From the NCBI GenBank assembly GCA_003254925.1, contig QANZ01054729.1:60363-124362 (forward strand): a stretch of 64,000 nt of DNA. Direction: 5' to 3'. Positions 35,001-45,912 of this stretch are shown here, piece after piece. Source of the DNA: Chamaecrista fasciculata (lineage: Eukaryota; Streptophyta; Magnoliopsida; Fabales; Fabaceae). The position numbers and the translations under genes are program-made. Each line of letters opens with the position of its first letter. Within the stretch, counting starts at the first letter, position 1. The notes under the pieces are model-generated. The model was given only the letters and a program-made list of their open reading frames with translations, did no database searches and was not told the origin of the DNA.

Positions 35001-36722
35001 TCTTGGGAAGTGGCAAGAATATTGATGTATTCCTTAGCAGATAAACCATAAAATCATCCCCAACCTGCATACACACAATTACCATATTTTAACATGACAA
35101 AAAAACTGATGATAATAATAAAACATAAACATCACATACCCTACTTAACAGAAGATCCCAGGATGAACGTGATAGAAACTCCAGCATAGAGCTCGAACGC
35201 TTACTCTGCATAAGAATATATAAATGTCCTGCTTAGTACGTGGGAAGAGAGGTAAAGATATAATGGATGTGACTACCTCTAAAACTAAGGGGAGGGTGAA
35301 GTCACAGCAATCTTCACAGAAAATTCACAATTCTTACATCGTTTAATCCTAAGAATACTACCAAATTCACAATCTTATTTAGCAGGAAGGAGAAAAAGTT
35401 GCTTGCCTTATTATAACCAGAGCATAAGACATTGCTACGTCCTGGAACTGTTTCCTTTCCACAATGCATCAGTTCGATGGTCCTTCTCACAATCTGGAAG
35501 CCAAAAAAAAAAAAAAAAGTTATTAGTGAAGCATTTCAAATTTCAATCAGATTTCGTAGTTATAGAACATCGTTTCATCTTGAACAAAAAATAATGGGTT
35601 AAAGGGTCATTTTGGTCCTAAATGTATGCCTCAATGTTCATTTTGGTCCATTATGTTTCAAAATGTTCAAATTGGTCCTAAATGTTGGCAAAATGTTTTA
35701 TTTTGCTGCTAAATATTGGTAAAATGTTTCATTTTTGTCCCAAACTATTGAATTTGGTCGTATTTCTCTCGTCTCTCATTTCAAGTTCTAAGGAGTTGTT
35801 AAAAAAAAACTCGTAGCTATGAATTCGTCGCATTCGAATTTGAATCGAGAGAGATATGAACAATTTTGCTTATTTGACCATAAAAAGAGCCATCTACTTT
35901 TAAGACTAATTTGACCTTGTTTGCTGACAGCTCTAACTGGATAGAGAAATTACTCTTTGAGAACAATACGTAGCTCTAAACTCGTCACGTTTGAACGAGT
36001 CATAATCAATAGGTTGGGACCAAAATAAAACTCTTTATCAATATTTAGGACCAATTTGAACATTTTAAAACATAATGAACCAAAGTGAACATTAAGGAAT
36101 ATATACATTTAAGACCAAAATTAGTTACACTTGAATTTGAAACAAGAGAGATTTGATCAATTTTGCATACTATGAAACGAACAGACTCATTTGACCACGT
36201 TTTAGAAAGTACTCTTTCAGAATAATACGTAGTTCTAAACTTGTTATGTCTAAACTAAAAATGAGTCATAATCTATTTGGGACCAAAATGAACCATTTTA
36301 TCAATATTTAGGACCAATTTAAACATTTTGAAACATAATCAAAATGAGCATTAACCCATATATACATTTAAGACCCAAATCACCCTTTAACAACAAAATA
36401 ATGTGTACAGAGAAGGAATATGCTAGACCTCATATTGCGACCAGCGACAGCAATGGGTGAAAAACCGGGCTGAAGGCGCATCATCAGAGACGACAACGAA
36501 ACTACGAGAAAGGAGTTTGCGGTAATCGGAGGGATCATCTGGTCTGAGGAGAAACGAGAAGGGATCTGTGGAGCAACCAAGGCAATGCTTCCCATTACAG
36601 AAGCATTTCTCCGGCGAACGAGGCGGAGATGGAAGTAACGATACGATTGTCTCCGACATAGGACGCGCCCGATGCTGAAATAGACGCCATAAAACCTTTG
36701 GAATTCTGTGTTTCCTGGGCAT
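25800..36722 (-). CDS. TERT: Telomerase reverse transcriptase, complete 12-exon gene
   Basis: Catalytic subunit of telomerase; it copies the telomerase RNA template onto chromosome ends in the nucleus. Twelve exons were placed from splice sites and reading phase (each listed separately). Joined phases give 1239 residues, within the plant TERT size range. In order: N-terminal region (MPRKHRIPKVLWRLF; CFCNGKHCLGC), a GQ-like motif in exon 4 (DDFMVYLLRNTSIFLPL), a long poorly conserved linker, then CP/QFP regions (SKQVVSFIWAV-like text in exon 9), motif T around 614-655 (LLQANFYVTE, FYYRKPVWEKL), motifs 1-2 near 689-704, and motif A (FFVVISDVLKAFDSI, D800). Motif B' is GIPQGG (913-918), motif C RFIDDILFIS (D976, D977), then D and E and a C-terminal extension ending VLWNVKY. 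All three catalytic aspartates are present and I see no frameshift or stop. Intron 1 and intron 10 carry MITEs. Confidence 0.93.
26238..26510 (-). CDS. TERT: TERT exon 11
   Basis: Acceptor GCTGACAG and donor TTTGAG then GTACAA. It encodes YLKGHLRSTLLVSWQGKP and HPIFLDSNINSAAVVRLNVYQ, matching the C-terminal (thumb-like) region of plant TERTs. Confidence 0.88.
26799..27198. mobile_element. Mutator-type MITE, 400 bp, in TERT intron 10
   Basis: A perfect 9-bp duplication TAATTTTAT flanks it (26790-26798 and 27199-27207). Ends are GGGTAAATTACACTTT and AAGTGTAATTTACCC, with long imperfect inverted arms containing 'ctttggtaccctgtggt'. It lies wholly within intron 10. Confidence 0.87.
27319..27860 (-). 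CDS. TERT: TERT exon 10: motifs B', C, D, E
   Basis: Acceptor ATATCACAG and donor GCCAA then GTTAGT. It encodes GIPQGGILSPLLCSFYYGHLE (motif B', with G where many TERTs have S or H), MLIRFIDDILFIS (motif C aspartates D976 and D977), YNCFMNEKKFGVNF (motif D) and WSGLLINCCTLEVQADYA (motif E and beyond). Confidence 0.92.
28560..29729 (-). CDS. TERT: TERT exon 9: large exon with motifs T, 1, 2 and A
   Basis: Acceptor TTTCTTTCCAG and donor AGTCAG then GTATCA; 1170 bp, in phase at both ends. It holds SQVVSFIWAVSRSVLP, motif T, KLRIIPKENGVRMV (motif 1), and the motif A aspartate D800 in VVISDVLKAFDSIDQ. This very large exon 9 is a conserved trait of plant TERT genes. Confidence 0.93.
30873..31011 (-). 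CDS. TERT: TERT exon 8
   Basis: Acceptor GCGTGCAG and donor CATGAG then GTTCTT. It encodes YRSLVKWFKRVIRRTQCCQ and HLKLLDKHCSVPPWDQDA, typical of the plant TERT region before exon 9. Confidence 0.88.
32006..32144 (-). CDS. TERT: TERT exon 7
   Basis: Acceptor AATCTTTCAG and donor TGCCT then GTAAGT. It encodes ILNYLGPNLAGSKYLVKEIFG and HNSGSCLIGSAC; the split codons at both ends join in phase with exons 6 and 8. Confidence 0.87.
32445..32571 (-). CDS. TERT: TERT exon 6
   Basis: Acceptor GTACTACAG and donor AAGAAAC then GTATCT. It encodes MPWQCSCCLILQSAP ... RQSIFYNSDSSLSVLHKK, found in eudicot TERTs between the linker exon and exon 7. The first 11 bp and the acceptor are copied in the tandem duplication immediately upstream. 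Confidence 0.83.
32561..33000. repeat. 220-bp tandem duplication across the TERT exon 6 acceptor
   Basis: Copy 1 is 32561-32779 and copy 2 is 32780-33000, nearly identical (a 2-bp AT-repeat difference and a swapped GG/CC near 32720/32943). Both contain the acceptor TACTACAG followed by ATGCCTTGGCA on the minus strand, so intron 5 holds a perfect duplicate of the exon 6 acceptor. Confidence 0.9.
33621..34063 (-). CDS. TERT: TERT exon 5: linker region
   Basis: Acceptor TTTCTGTCAG and donor GAAAAG then GTGATC. It encodes a basic, Ser-rich segment (TQKKRERTSDTNLIVVKRK ... LGKRTRPFRWQRQKKHQH), probably a flexible linker with nuclear localisation-like clusters. It is little conserved between species. 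Confidence 0.85.
34899..35064 (-). CDS. TERT: TERT exon 4: GQ-like N-terminal motif
   Basis: Acceptor TGTATGCAG and donor CTTCAAG then GTGATA. It encodes VGDDFMVYLLRNTSIFLPL and YHQVAGPPVSELC, a conserved part of the TEN domain. Confidence 0.9.
35140..35205 (-). CDS. TERT: TERT exon 3
   Basis: Acceptor CTTATGCAG and donor AGTAGG then GTATGT; 22 codons (SKRSSSMLEFLSRSSWDLLL), in phase with exons 2 and 4. Confidence 0.87.
35407..35493 (-). CDS. TERT: TERT exon 2, followed by a GC-AG intron
   Basis: Acceptor GCTTCCAG; 29 codons (IVRRTIELMHCGKE ... NVLCSGYNK). The exon end is followed by GCAAGC, a non-canonical GC donor with an otherwise perfect AAG/GCAAG context. Confidence 0.85.
35597..36394. 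mobile_element. Mutator-type MITE, about 798 bp, in TERT intron 1
   Basis: AAAATAATG flanks both sides (35588-35596 and 36395-36403). Ends are GGTTAAAGGGTCATTTTGG and the inverse ...CACCCTTTAACAAC, with a few terminal mismatches. The right arm is duplicated internally (about 35990-36120 and 36240-36380). It shares its core with the element at 14591-15098. Confidence 0.82.
36429..36722 (-). CDS. TERT: TERT exon 1 with start codon
   Basis: ATG at 36722-36720; 98 codons, phase 0 at the donor (TATGAG then GTCTAG). The start MPRKHRIPKVLWRLFQHRAR and the CFCNGKHCLGC cluster match plant TERT N-termini, which fixes the start. A longer frame (from 36868) overlaps out of phase and is a shadow. Confidence 0.92.
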
Positions 36723-36776
36723 TTTCCCAGGAAAGTGACGGTGAAGCAGAAGGTGTATCGAGAGATTTTACTCTTT

Positions 36777-36811
<35 letters not shown>

Positions 36812-36940
36812 TTCTGTCCAAAGAAGAATAGCTTGTAGTGTACGACTGACCCAACTACAAATCTGCATTTTGAAGAAAACCCTTACATGTTTTGTTTTCC
36901 CGCCAAAATACCTCTCTAGAGATAAAAGCTATTAATAATT
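36723..36940 (-). promoter_or_regulatory. TERT leader and proximal promoter with E2F-like site and GA tract
   Basis: A CT/GA tract (plus-strand CT at about 36778-36815) lies 55-95 bp upstream of the ATG. At 36896-36904 the sequence TTTCCCGCC (followed by AAAA) fits the E2F consensus TTTSSCGC, about 175 bp upstream of the start. No TATA box is evident. E2F control would fit telomerase expression in dividing cells; this is inference from a motif. Confidence 0.5.
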
Positions 36941-37177
36941 TATTTATGTCAAAAGTCTCAAATTGGTCCTTTATATTTCATTTGTTTCGGATTGGTCCTA
37001 TATCTTTCCATGATGTTTTAAATTGGTCCAAAATTACAATTTTTTTTTGACGAGTACTTTAAGGGCTTATTTCGAAGCTCGGCCAAAGTGTCATTTCATC
37101 TCATCTAACTAAAATTTAATATTTTCCTAGGAAGCACAGACACGGACACGTCGACACGTCAAATTCTTAATTTCACT
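36921..37177. repeat. Dispersed repeat shared with 52118-52440
   Basis: From GATAAAAGCTATTAATAATT to CACGTCAAATTCTTAATTT it matches 52118-52440 closely, lacking an internal piece of about 65 bp present there. It includes the motifs 'gacgagtactttaagggc' and 'ggaagcacagacacgg'. Related in its 'ggtcc' and 'gacgagtact' motifs to the MULE-type MITEs. Confidence 0.8.
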
Positions 37178-37634
37178 TTCTTTGCTGTGCAAATTGTTGG
37201 ATTATGGGGGTATGGTGTTAGTGGAATTTTATTAAATATTTAAATTTAGGTTTTTTAGTTATTTTTTAATACTATATAGTGTAATATATGTTTTTGGAAA
37301 ATGACAGAAGACCCCAAAAAGCATATAATATAGTACAGTATAGATATATAGTTTAAACTTTAAATGACTCAAATTCTTTTCGAGCTTAGTAAAAATATCA
37401 AATGCCAATAGTGTAGATATAATAAGAAAATCAGAAAAATAATAATAAAAGTTGGAATCATAAGGTAAAAATAAAACATTAAACAACCTAATAAGAATAA
37501 AATATCATATTTGACTCTAAAAAAAACCATATATTAGCAAAATGTGAAAATTATAGTTTTTTTTTGTTAGAATGTGAAAGTTATAGTTAAATTAAGTTAG
37601 ATTATTAAAACAAATATAATAAAATCTAATCTAA
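37178..37634. other. Intergenic, no gene recognised
   Basis: AT-rich sequence between the repeat and a possible Helitron end. The open frames are low-complexity. Confidence 0.35.
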
Positions 37635-37680
37635 TCTAATATATAGTACTAAAAGCAGAGCCTAAATAGATTGGCTGTCT
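37635..37680 (+). mobile_element. Possible Helitron 5' terminus
   Basis: TCTAATATATAGTACTAAAAGC resembles the TC-starting 5' ends of plant Helitrons (TC, an A/T run, TAAAAG), and a CCACGTGGCC palindrome follows at about 37688. Candidate partners are the 3' hairpins at 49247 and 49309, but the 11.6-kb distance contains other elements. Confidence 0.4.
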
Positions 37681-39600
37681 GAGTCTGCCACGTGGCCTAG
37701 GAGAGAGACTAAATTTAATGCTAATTGACCAATTATGTTTCGCCACCTATGCAAAATTCTTAAAAAAATCAAATGACATTTATGACGACCATTAATTGTA
37801 TATTAGTCACTGCTGAGTAGGATGTGTTGTAGCATGTGGCGTTGCCAAATGACAGTCCAATCATGCCACATAAGCATGTGAAATGGCAAATTAGCATTAT
37901 ATAATTAATGGCAGTCCAGTCATACACTACTAAGAAAATGAATTTATTACTAATTGGCAATAACATATCGCAACCTATGCAAAATTTTCACAAAATTTAA
38001 TTTTCATCAATGTTGGTAATTAATGGTTCAGTAGTAATGTATGATTAGGATAATCAACAGCCAATAATCAAATGCATTTATTTTGCAACATCATCACTAT
38101 TAATTGGCTGTGTAAGCAAATTTGCTGATGTGTTATCTAAAATAATAACTTTCATAATCTCCAAGCATTATTATCGCGACTAATAGCATATTACAATCAA
38201 TTATCATCAATTGTTCTAATTTATAATTAAAACTAATGGTTACTATTTGGGAATGATTTGAAATTGTACATTTTATAAAAGGAAACATATTAAATATTAA
38301 TTGCTAAATTATCGCGTTTTCTATTTTCTTCATGTCGTTAACATAAATCATATTAAATGATAGTTGAATTTTGTATAACTATAAATTAGTGGTGGTTCGT
38401 CAATTGCACCATTGACAAAAAAACATTGATCAATTAGGTTTCTTGAGTTTACCGTTTACACTCAGTCCATGGCAAAAAAATATGATGATATTTGTGCTAT
38501 CTCTCCAATATGCTCTAATTGGACAATCAAGGTATACATTTGATGCTTTGTGATGTTGAGGTTTATGAGGTGTTTTTATATACATTTGATTTATGTTTAA
38601 ATCTATCATATGTTGATATACTAAAATGTTTGGTGCTTCTATAAAGCCTTTATTCGTGAAAAAATTCAAGAATATCAACAAGGAGGGATATGTTTTTATC
38701 ATCTCTCAATATAGAATTGGTCAAAATCGTGGTTCATTCCTTCCTACTCACTCTTAATATAAGATTGTGGCGTTTTGTCTTTTGTGTTAAGGGCCTTTGG
38801 TCCCTCTGATCGAATACGTTTTCAGCATTCTCAAAACTGACGATATGGCCAAGGCTGTCTTGGCATGCTTGAGTCAGCTCAATAACTAATTTCCTTTGGG
38901 TAAACTCATTATTTCTTTCTTATATTATCCTTTAAGAAAAAGATCATGGACTCAAGTTTTTTTTTATGTATAAAAGTATGTAAATACGCTCCCCTGTTGT
39001 AAAATTTTCAGCGAACCACAATTTATGATGATGGCACTATTGTTGATAAAATATGCCTTATCTTTTTTTTTTTTAAACTTATGGCTACGTTTTTTTCTCC
39101 TTTCTTTCACTACAATGTCAAAATATTTAACTCAAAATTTTGACTCTCATTTTCACATGTGGAAATCTGGAGGCCTAATTGTAAAAATTGAAAGATGAGG
39201 TTTTTAATCAGACAATCAACATTTTGAACTTTTCTAGCAACTCTATTTGGGGTTGTTCATCTCATATCATTATCTACTATTATGTGTTTTCTCTCTTTGT
39301 TTTTTCCTCAGTTTTTGGGCAGAGATTCATTACAACTCCATCTATCCTCAAGGAGCTGCGTTTAGTTAATTTTTTTCATGTCCTCTCAAATGAATAGTCA
39401 TGGATATTAAAAATTTGAAAGAAGCTTGCTCAATATTATAATCGCATGGCTGGAATTTGTTTGCAAGATAATATGCGATTTTCCCTGCATCGCGTCTTTT
39501 AAACATATTTTCTGTTGTTGACAATGTAGCTTACAAGTCCCTAACATATAGACGACAGTTTTGACTTTGAGTCTTTTTACATTCCCTTTTGCATTAAGTT
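37681..39600. other. Probable Helitron body or intergenic DNA, no gene
   Basis: AT-rich. Two similar stretches near 37730 and 37940 share 'cctatgcaaaatt' motifs. A few 60-90 codon frames (for example 38430-38702 and 39188-39397) show no family features. Confidence 0.35.
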
Positions 39601-40027
39601 ATTTTAAGTTTAGGGCCTGTTTGGCAACCATACATCTCAATCTCATCCTATTTTAATCCTAATCTCAACCTAAAATTAGATGAACAGTCCAGTTTGGGTG
39701 TTTGTGTGGCACATAATCTCATCTCATCTCATCCAAATCATCATCTCATCCAAATCATCATCCCATTTATCATACATTTACTAATCTACCACTATTTATA
39801 TACCTATATTTACCTACACTCTAATACAAATATAAAAAAGATAATTAGACAAAATAGTAATTTTACATACCCTCATTTATTACACTTATAATTTTCTCTC
39901 TCTCCATCATTTCTTATTAATTTTTTTTCTCTCCCTCTCACTCACTCACAAACACACACAAACTTCTCTCTCTCCTTTTCTCTCTATCTCTCACACACCC
40001 ACCTACCCACTCCCTCTCTCTCCCTCA

Positions 40028-40075
40028 TACATATATATATATATATATATATTATATTTATATTATATATATATA
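40028..40075. repeat. (AT)n microsatellite
   Basis: About 48 bp of AT/TAT repeats inside the Harbinger-like element. Confidence 0.85.
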
Positions 40076-40656
40076 ATTTATATTAATTTAATTAAACAAA
40101 GATGTTTTTGTCCATTTGTAATGTTGTTTTTTTTAGTCCCAACATTTCTCTATTTCTTTTGAGTAAAATATACAATTGAATCCCTAAATTATTTTTTAAG
40201 TTACAATCTTCTATTCTATTTACTGTATTTTTTTAAAAAAAAGAAAAAAATTACTTATCTTCACTTTTATAGGCATTTTAGTCCTCAAACTATGAGCTCA
40301 ATTTCCTTGGCTAGTAAAACTATTTTTTGTTTAGTTTTTTTCTCAAACTATGAAAATAGTTTGATTTTGGTCCTCAAACTATTTGTTGTTCTAAATTCGT
40401 GTCCAAATTCATCCGATGATTATGCGCTATGGATAATGGAGAAATAACGGTTATTTTTTTGTTGGGAAAATACACAAGTTTCCGTGTGTTTGTTATTTTT
40501 CTGGTTCGAATCATGGTTAGCAAAAAAATTGCAATGTTGTTTTGTTGGGAAAATACCAAGTTATGGACCAAATTGTATATTTAAAATAATTTCCATATTA
40601 CTTGCATTCTAGTCCCCAAGTTATCATATACACATATTAGGGACCGGTTCATTGGA

Positions 40657-41252
40657 CCTATACAAATTTATAGACCAAATTGTATTCATTGGACCGATAC
40701 AAAGTTATGGACCAAATTGTACGTTTACAATAATTTTCCTGTTATTTGCATTCTGGTCCCCAAAATATTATTTGTTTATTTTTTTGTTGTTCAATTTCAT
40801 AGATAGGCCCCATTATTCATGGCTGGGATTTTCTACGAGCCTTGAGTTATCATTTACACATGTTAGGAATTGATTCATAGGCCTGATACAAATTTATGGA
40901 CCAAATTGCAATCTAAAAAGAATTTTAATGTTATTTTCATTTTGACGGTACAAGCTTTGTTCAAGCCTCGAGTACAGATATTAGGGACCGATTCTTTGGA
41001 CTGATACAATGTTATGGACCAAATTTTATGTTTACAATACTTCTCATGTTATTTGCATTCTAGTCCCCAAAATATTACTTATTATTTTCTTTATATTCAA
41101 ATTCATAAATGTGCCCCATTATTCATGGCTGGGATTCTCTACGAGCTTTGAATTATCACTCACACATGTTAGGGATTGATTAATTGGCCGGATACAAATT
41201 TATGGACCAAATTGCATTCTCAAAAGCATTTTAATGTTATTTTCATTTTGGC
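40657..41252. repeat. Tandem repeat, about 325-bp period, two units
   Basis: Unit 1 (about 40657-40953) and unit 2 (about 40984-41252) share 'cattattcatggctggga', 'acaaatttatggaccaaatt' and 'gttattttcattttg'. A third partial unit precedes at about 40560-40656. Confidence 0.65.
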
Positions 41253-41637
41253 CCATAATCTCATCCAATAGGATGGACCAAAATCCATCATCCCATAGGA
41301 TTGAGAAATCACGCTTTCCAAGATCATCTCATCTCAATATCATCCCAGTCAAACCCCAGTCAAACCCCACCCAAACACCTATCATCTCATCTCAATCTCC
41401 ATCTCAACATCATTATTTCATACCATTTCTACCCCTATACAAATTAAAAAAATCCATAATCATATTTCAACCAACCACAATCATTACATACCCTTTTATA
41501 TAATTTCACACCCTATTATACATCATTTTCTCTCAAACCATCCAAACACCACTACATCATCTCATCTCATCTTAATTTCAATATCATCTCATCTCATCTC
41601 ATAGGTTGAGATTGGATTGAGATTGGAAGTTGCCAAT

Positions 41638-44598
41638 TAATTTTTTCTATATCCATATTAGAGCATTGAATAGCATTAACATAATTCTTTTACTACTCAC
41701 CATGGTTAACTTTTGACCCATAAAACATTTTTTATGCTTAATTTCAATTACCTTATTGGCTTCACTCATTATCTCACCTTACACACACTAACGGTCACCA
41801 TTGAGACAATGATATCTCATCAATATGATTTTCAAAGTATAATAGCTATCATAAGAATTCCCAATAAAACCATGAAAATAATTCCATTTGGATGAGGGTC
41901 GTGGGACATCCTCTTTGTGTTTTTCGTTTATGTATGTTTTGACGACTGCTTTATAATTTTTTACATGTTTTGTGGATTGTTCTGTAATCTCCCACATGTT
42001 TTGAGGATTGTTCTTTAACTTTTTTGAACGGTTTAGGACTGTTTTGCAATTAAACTCTGTTGTTTGGAACTGTTCTGCAAGTTTTCTAAACTATTTAGGA
42101 TTGTTTCTAATTAAATAAGAGATATGGAATCATACTAATAATATTAAAATGGTAAATATATAATTAATACCTCTTAATTTATGGGTCAATCACCATTTAG
42201 AATCCACCTCTAATAGCTATTTTTTTACATCTATGATTGTTGCATTATATTAATTCACTCAAGTCTATAATATAAATTGTACTCTATAATAAGTTAATTT
42301 TATGGTCATTAAATTAGCAATTTCTATTTATAGAGTCATCAAGTTTGATTATGCGTTGATTCACATTAACAATTTAAAAAAATTCATGCCGTGACATGAA
42401 ATAATTTCGCTATATCTCATTCACATGCATAAAAGATAATTCACATTATTCTAGGATAATTTCATGGTATCATTCATCTTTATGGCATAAGATGAATGAT
42501 TGAATTTTAAATATAAATTTCGATATACAAGCCTTTTAGGAAATTTTTATTGTTTTTTATTTTTTTTTTTGTAGAGTGTATTTTTATTGTTGATCTATAA
42601 AACTTATGTAAAAAATAATTAAATTTTCTATCATTTTCAAGAATGACGAGATAGTAAATACTTTTTCTATATTAAAAAGCAAAGTTTGTTTTGATAAAAA
42701 AAAATAAAGTTACAGAGCATCTTAATTAATTTTCTACCAATAGTCTAAAGATTAAAAAAAAAGTCAAAAACTATCTTACAATTCTAAATGCCAATTAAGC
42801 AAATGATGGCGAATGTGAAGATTGATATAGGCCAAAGTGGTCTTTTAGACTCATTTTTTGCTCAACTTTCAATTTGGTCTCATATCTTTATAAAATTAAA
42901 TAACAAAAAATATAGAACAAAAAATACAGCAAAAAACTAAAAGACAAAATTGAGATTTGAGTAAAAAAAATTGATTTTAAGAAGAAAAGGAAGAGTTGGA
43001 ATTTGAGAAATTGATTTGAATCCAAATTGATACTCATTAATAATAATTTGGAGTTTAAATTCTGAAATGGAACAGAAAAAATAAAATGACTATGCATAAA
43101 TGTTGAAAATTGATATAAGCCAAAATTGGTACTCATTAATTATGATTTATCGTATCATTATATCTCTTAATTATCATATAATAAATTTGTTTGCTTTTTA
43201 ATGTATTTTTTACGTCACTCTTGATTTATTCTATAATCTACATATATTTTAAAATTACTTATAGAATTTTAGTTATAATATATAATTTTAAAGTTGTATT
43301 TAACAACATACAAAAGAGTTTCATATTCATGGACAATTAACATCATTAACTTTATAATAAACAAATGTCAGCTCTGCATTTCAATCACAATATAAGAATA
43401 TTAAATTAAATAATCCTTCTAAAGTAGGATGCTTGATTATATTATCAAATAGTTATGCATGAATAATGCGTTGAATTACCTCAAATGTTCAATAGTTTTT
43501 TTTTTGTTTTTAATAAAGATTTAATGTGTGGAGTTAATTGATATAATGGACAGTGTTGTTCTTGAATAAAACATTGACTTTTTTTCTTTGGCCAGAATAA
43601 CTGCATCAAGTCAGTGATGTTAACAAGACAAACCCTTTAATTGAAATTTAATGTTTTAATCTTATTATAACTGCATCAATTAATATTATAACGTACTAGC
43701 GTATGTATTAATAAACAAATAATTTATTTTAAAAATTCTTTGGGTTTGGGTTTAAACTATTCAACGGGTCTGATAATGAAGATTGATTTTAATATTCTCT
43801 CATGTCTGGGTAGAGTCTGGTGACTAACCCATACCCTACCCATGATCATCTTTAGATGGGACAAGATGAATCCAAAACGTATTGGGTTAGCTTTGATTGA
43901 CAAAGTAATTGAGCATACTTTTAAAAGACCCAACCATGGAAATGTCGCGTTTGGATCACAACTTAAAGTAAAAATCTCTCATTTATCCTTTTTTTTTGTC
44001 TGAAATCTCACCTTTATCTCCTTTTACATTTTATCCCTGAATTTAAATTAAATCAAAAAATTAGTCTCTGAATAATTGAAATATATGATTTGGTTCTTGA
44101 GATATTTTAATTATCAACGACTTGATCCTTAACGATGATTTGGTCTTTGAATTTAATATAATTTTTTATTTTTTGTTTCCAAAATTTGTATTGGATTAGT
44201 ACATTTTAGTCTTTGAATTTATACAAAATTTCAATTTTTTGGTTTCTAAATGTGACCTAGGGAACCATTAGATATTGCAATAAAGACACTAAGTTGTATA
44301 TTTTAATTATTAAAAAACTAATTCATCGACTGAGTACAAATCGAAGTGCCAAATAATATATTTTCTATTAATTTTATTGCAAACATACAGTTTATAAAAC
44401 ATACAACTTCATGAAATAAATTTTAATTAATTTTTTCAAACAAGAAAGTTTGAAAATAAAATTAATAGTAAAGGTTTATATATTTCTCTCAATTTAGTCA
44501 TATAAAATAAAAAAAATAATGAAAATGAACAAATTGCTAAATTCAGTAATAATTCGTAGAATTTAATAATATTAAGTATTTCTTTTCTTTTTTTCAGA
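41638..44598. other. AT-rich intergenic region, no gene recognised
   Basis: No credible coding sequence. At 42823-43140 there is one MITE-like arm ('ataggccaaagtggtcttttag') without a clear partner. At about 43740-43870 a G/C-richer patch ('cccataccctacccatg') looks like a decayed TIR element. Confidence 0.4.
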
Positions 44599-44828
44599 CA
44601 AAAGAACTCTTGGTACTCCCAAAGCATGAGATCAGTTTTAGTTGTACTCCCAAATGTTTTTTGTGTCAATTGTACCCCCAATGTTTCATATTTGAGTCAA
44701 TTGTATCACCAAACTAGGGGTATAATTGACACAAAAAAGAAAAGATTTGGGATATAATTGATCCAAAAAACCTTTGGGGTACAATTGAAGCTGGCCTCAT
44801 ACTTTGGTAGTACCTAAAGTGCTTTTGC
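44599..44828. mobile_element. MITE, about 230 bp, 'ggtactcccaaag' family
   Basis: The left arm AAAAGAACTCTTGGTACTCC and the inverted right arm GGTAGTACCTAAAGTGCTTTT frame an almost entirely palindromic element. A related copy lies at about 56008-56185. The target duplication is obscured by T-runs. Confidence 0.6.
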
Positions 44829-45445
44829 TTTTTTTTTAATATATGTTTTAAGTAATTTTTGACTTATTCTCTAAGTTATATATATATTAAATTTATATTT
44901 AATCTTTCTTATAGAATTTTAGATATACTATAAAATTTCAAAATTATATTTAACCCCAAAAGAACTTCACACTGATGAGCAATTAACATTATTAACTTGG
45001 TCAAAAATAATAATTTAACGATCAAGTTGCTATACAATAAATTTTAAATTAAGTTACTTTTATTTGAAATTTTGTAACAAAAACATAGTATGTAGTTTAT
45101 GATATAACATTGTTTAAGAAATATTATATTCAAAACTTAAAAATAAAATGAATGACAATTAATTTCATTTGTCAATGAGTTTTATTGACTTCTCTAATCT
45201 CTAGCCTCTCTTTCCAACAACAGTGGTTTTTTTTGAGTTTAGAAAGAAAATTAAATAAGGGGGAATTATTTCTCATGCCTCTTTCACTAATAAAAATTTA
45301 GCACATACATTCTGTGTCTATTAGGTATAAAGAATCTAAATGCATTGTTATCCAATCTAATTATCAAGTTATGTAGGTAACACAATTTAAATAACATCAG
45401 CTTTTGAGGTTGGAAATGTCTAATGCATTGAGTGCATCAGCAGGA
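44829..45445. other. Intergenic, no gene recognised
   Basis: AT-rich, with no repeats or coding sequence that I can support. Confidence 0.35.
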
Positions 45446-45912
45446 GTGCTCAAGGGTTGGGTTCAAGGCAAGTTGCTTCGGGTTCATTATTAGATTTGAC
45501 GAGTTCGGTCAGGTTGTATTGAAGCAAATAATTGAGTTAACCCAAACTGAATAGTGATTGGTTGCCTCATATTATTTTTTGTTTCTCATATTTTGATTTT
45601 CAATTCATAACTCTTATTTTTTTACCTCAATTTGATCCTTCACAATTTGTTATCAATTTAGTCCTCATAACATTTTTTTAAGGGACCAAATTGTGAAAAT
45701 AATATAATTTGAGAGATCAAAATATAATTTAACTAAATAAAAAAAATTATTTTATTTTTATGGGTCAGCAAGTTGGGATGTGTTAAGTAGGCTCAAAATT
45801 TTGTAACCCATAGCCCAACTTAAACCACAACGGGCTCAAATTTTTTAACTCAAACCAATCTGTTAGGTTTTGGTTGATTGGCGGGATAGTCCAACCCACT
45901 AAACACCCCTAC
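45446..45912. mobile_element. MITE, possibly hAT type
   Basis: The left end AGGAGTGCTCAAGGGTTGGGTT is mirrored by the right end CCAACCCACTAAACACCCCT. The interior includes 'tttgatccttcac' and 'gggaccaaattgtg'. No target duplication was confirmed. Confidence 0.5.

Larger units (their letters stand above)
39614..41637. mobile_element. Harbinger-like non-autonomous element with 'catctcatc' arms
   Basis: The left end GGGCCTGTTTGGCAACCATAC, followed by CTCAATCTCATCC, is inverted at the right end (GATTGGATTGAGATTGGAAGTTGCC). The opening is typical of plant PIF/Harbinger MITEs; the last bases of the right end are missing. The interior holds an (AT)n tract and a tandem repeat. ORFs of 65-89 codons are products of the TC-rich arms. 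Confidence 0.5.

Noticed and set aside
36380..36868. 162-codon frame overlapping TERT exon 1
   Set aside because: Wrong phase; exon 1 matches TERT in the other frame, and this one starts in the GA tract.
41234..41895. Small frames in the TC-rich and AT-rich stretch
   Set aside because: Low complexity, arising from 'catctcatc' repeats.
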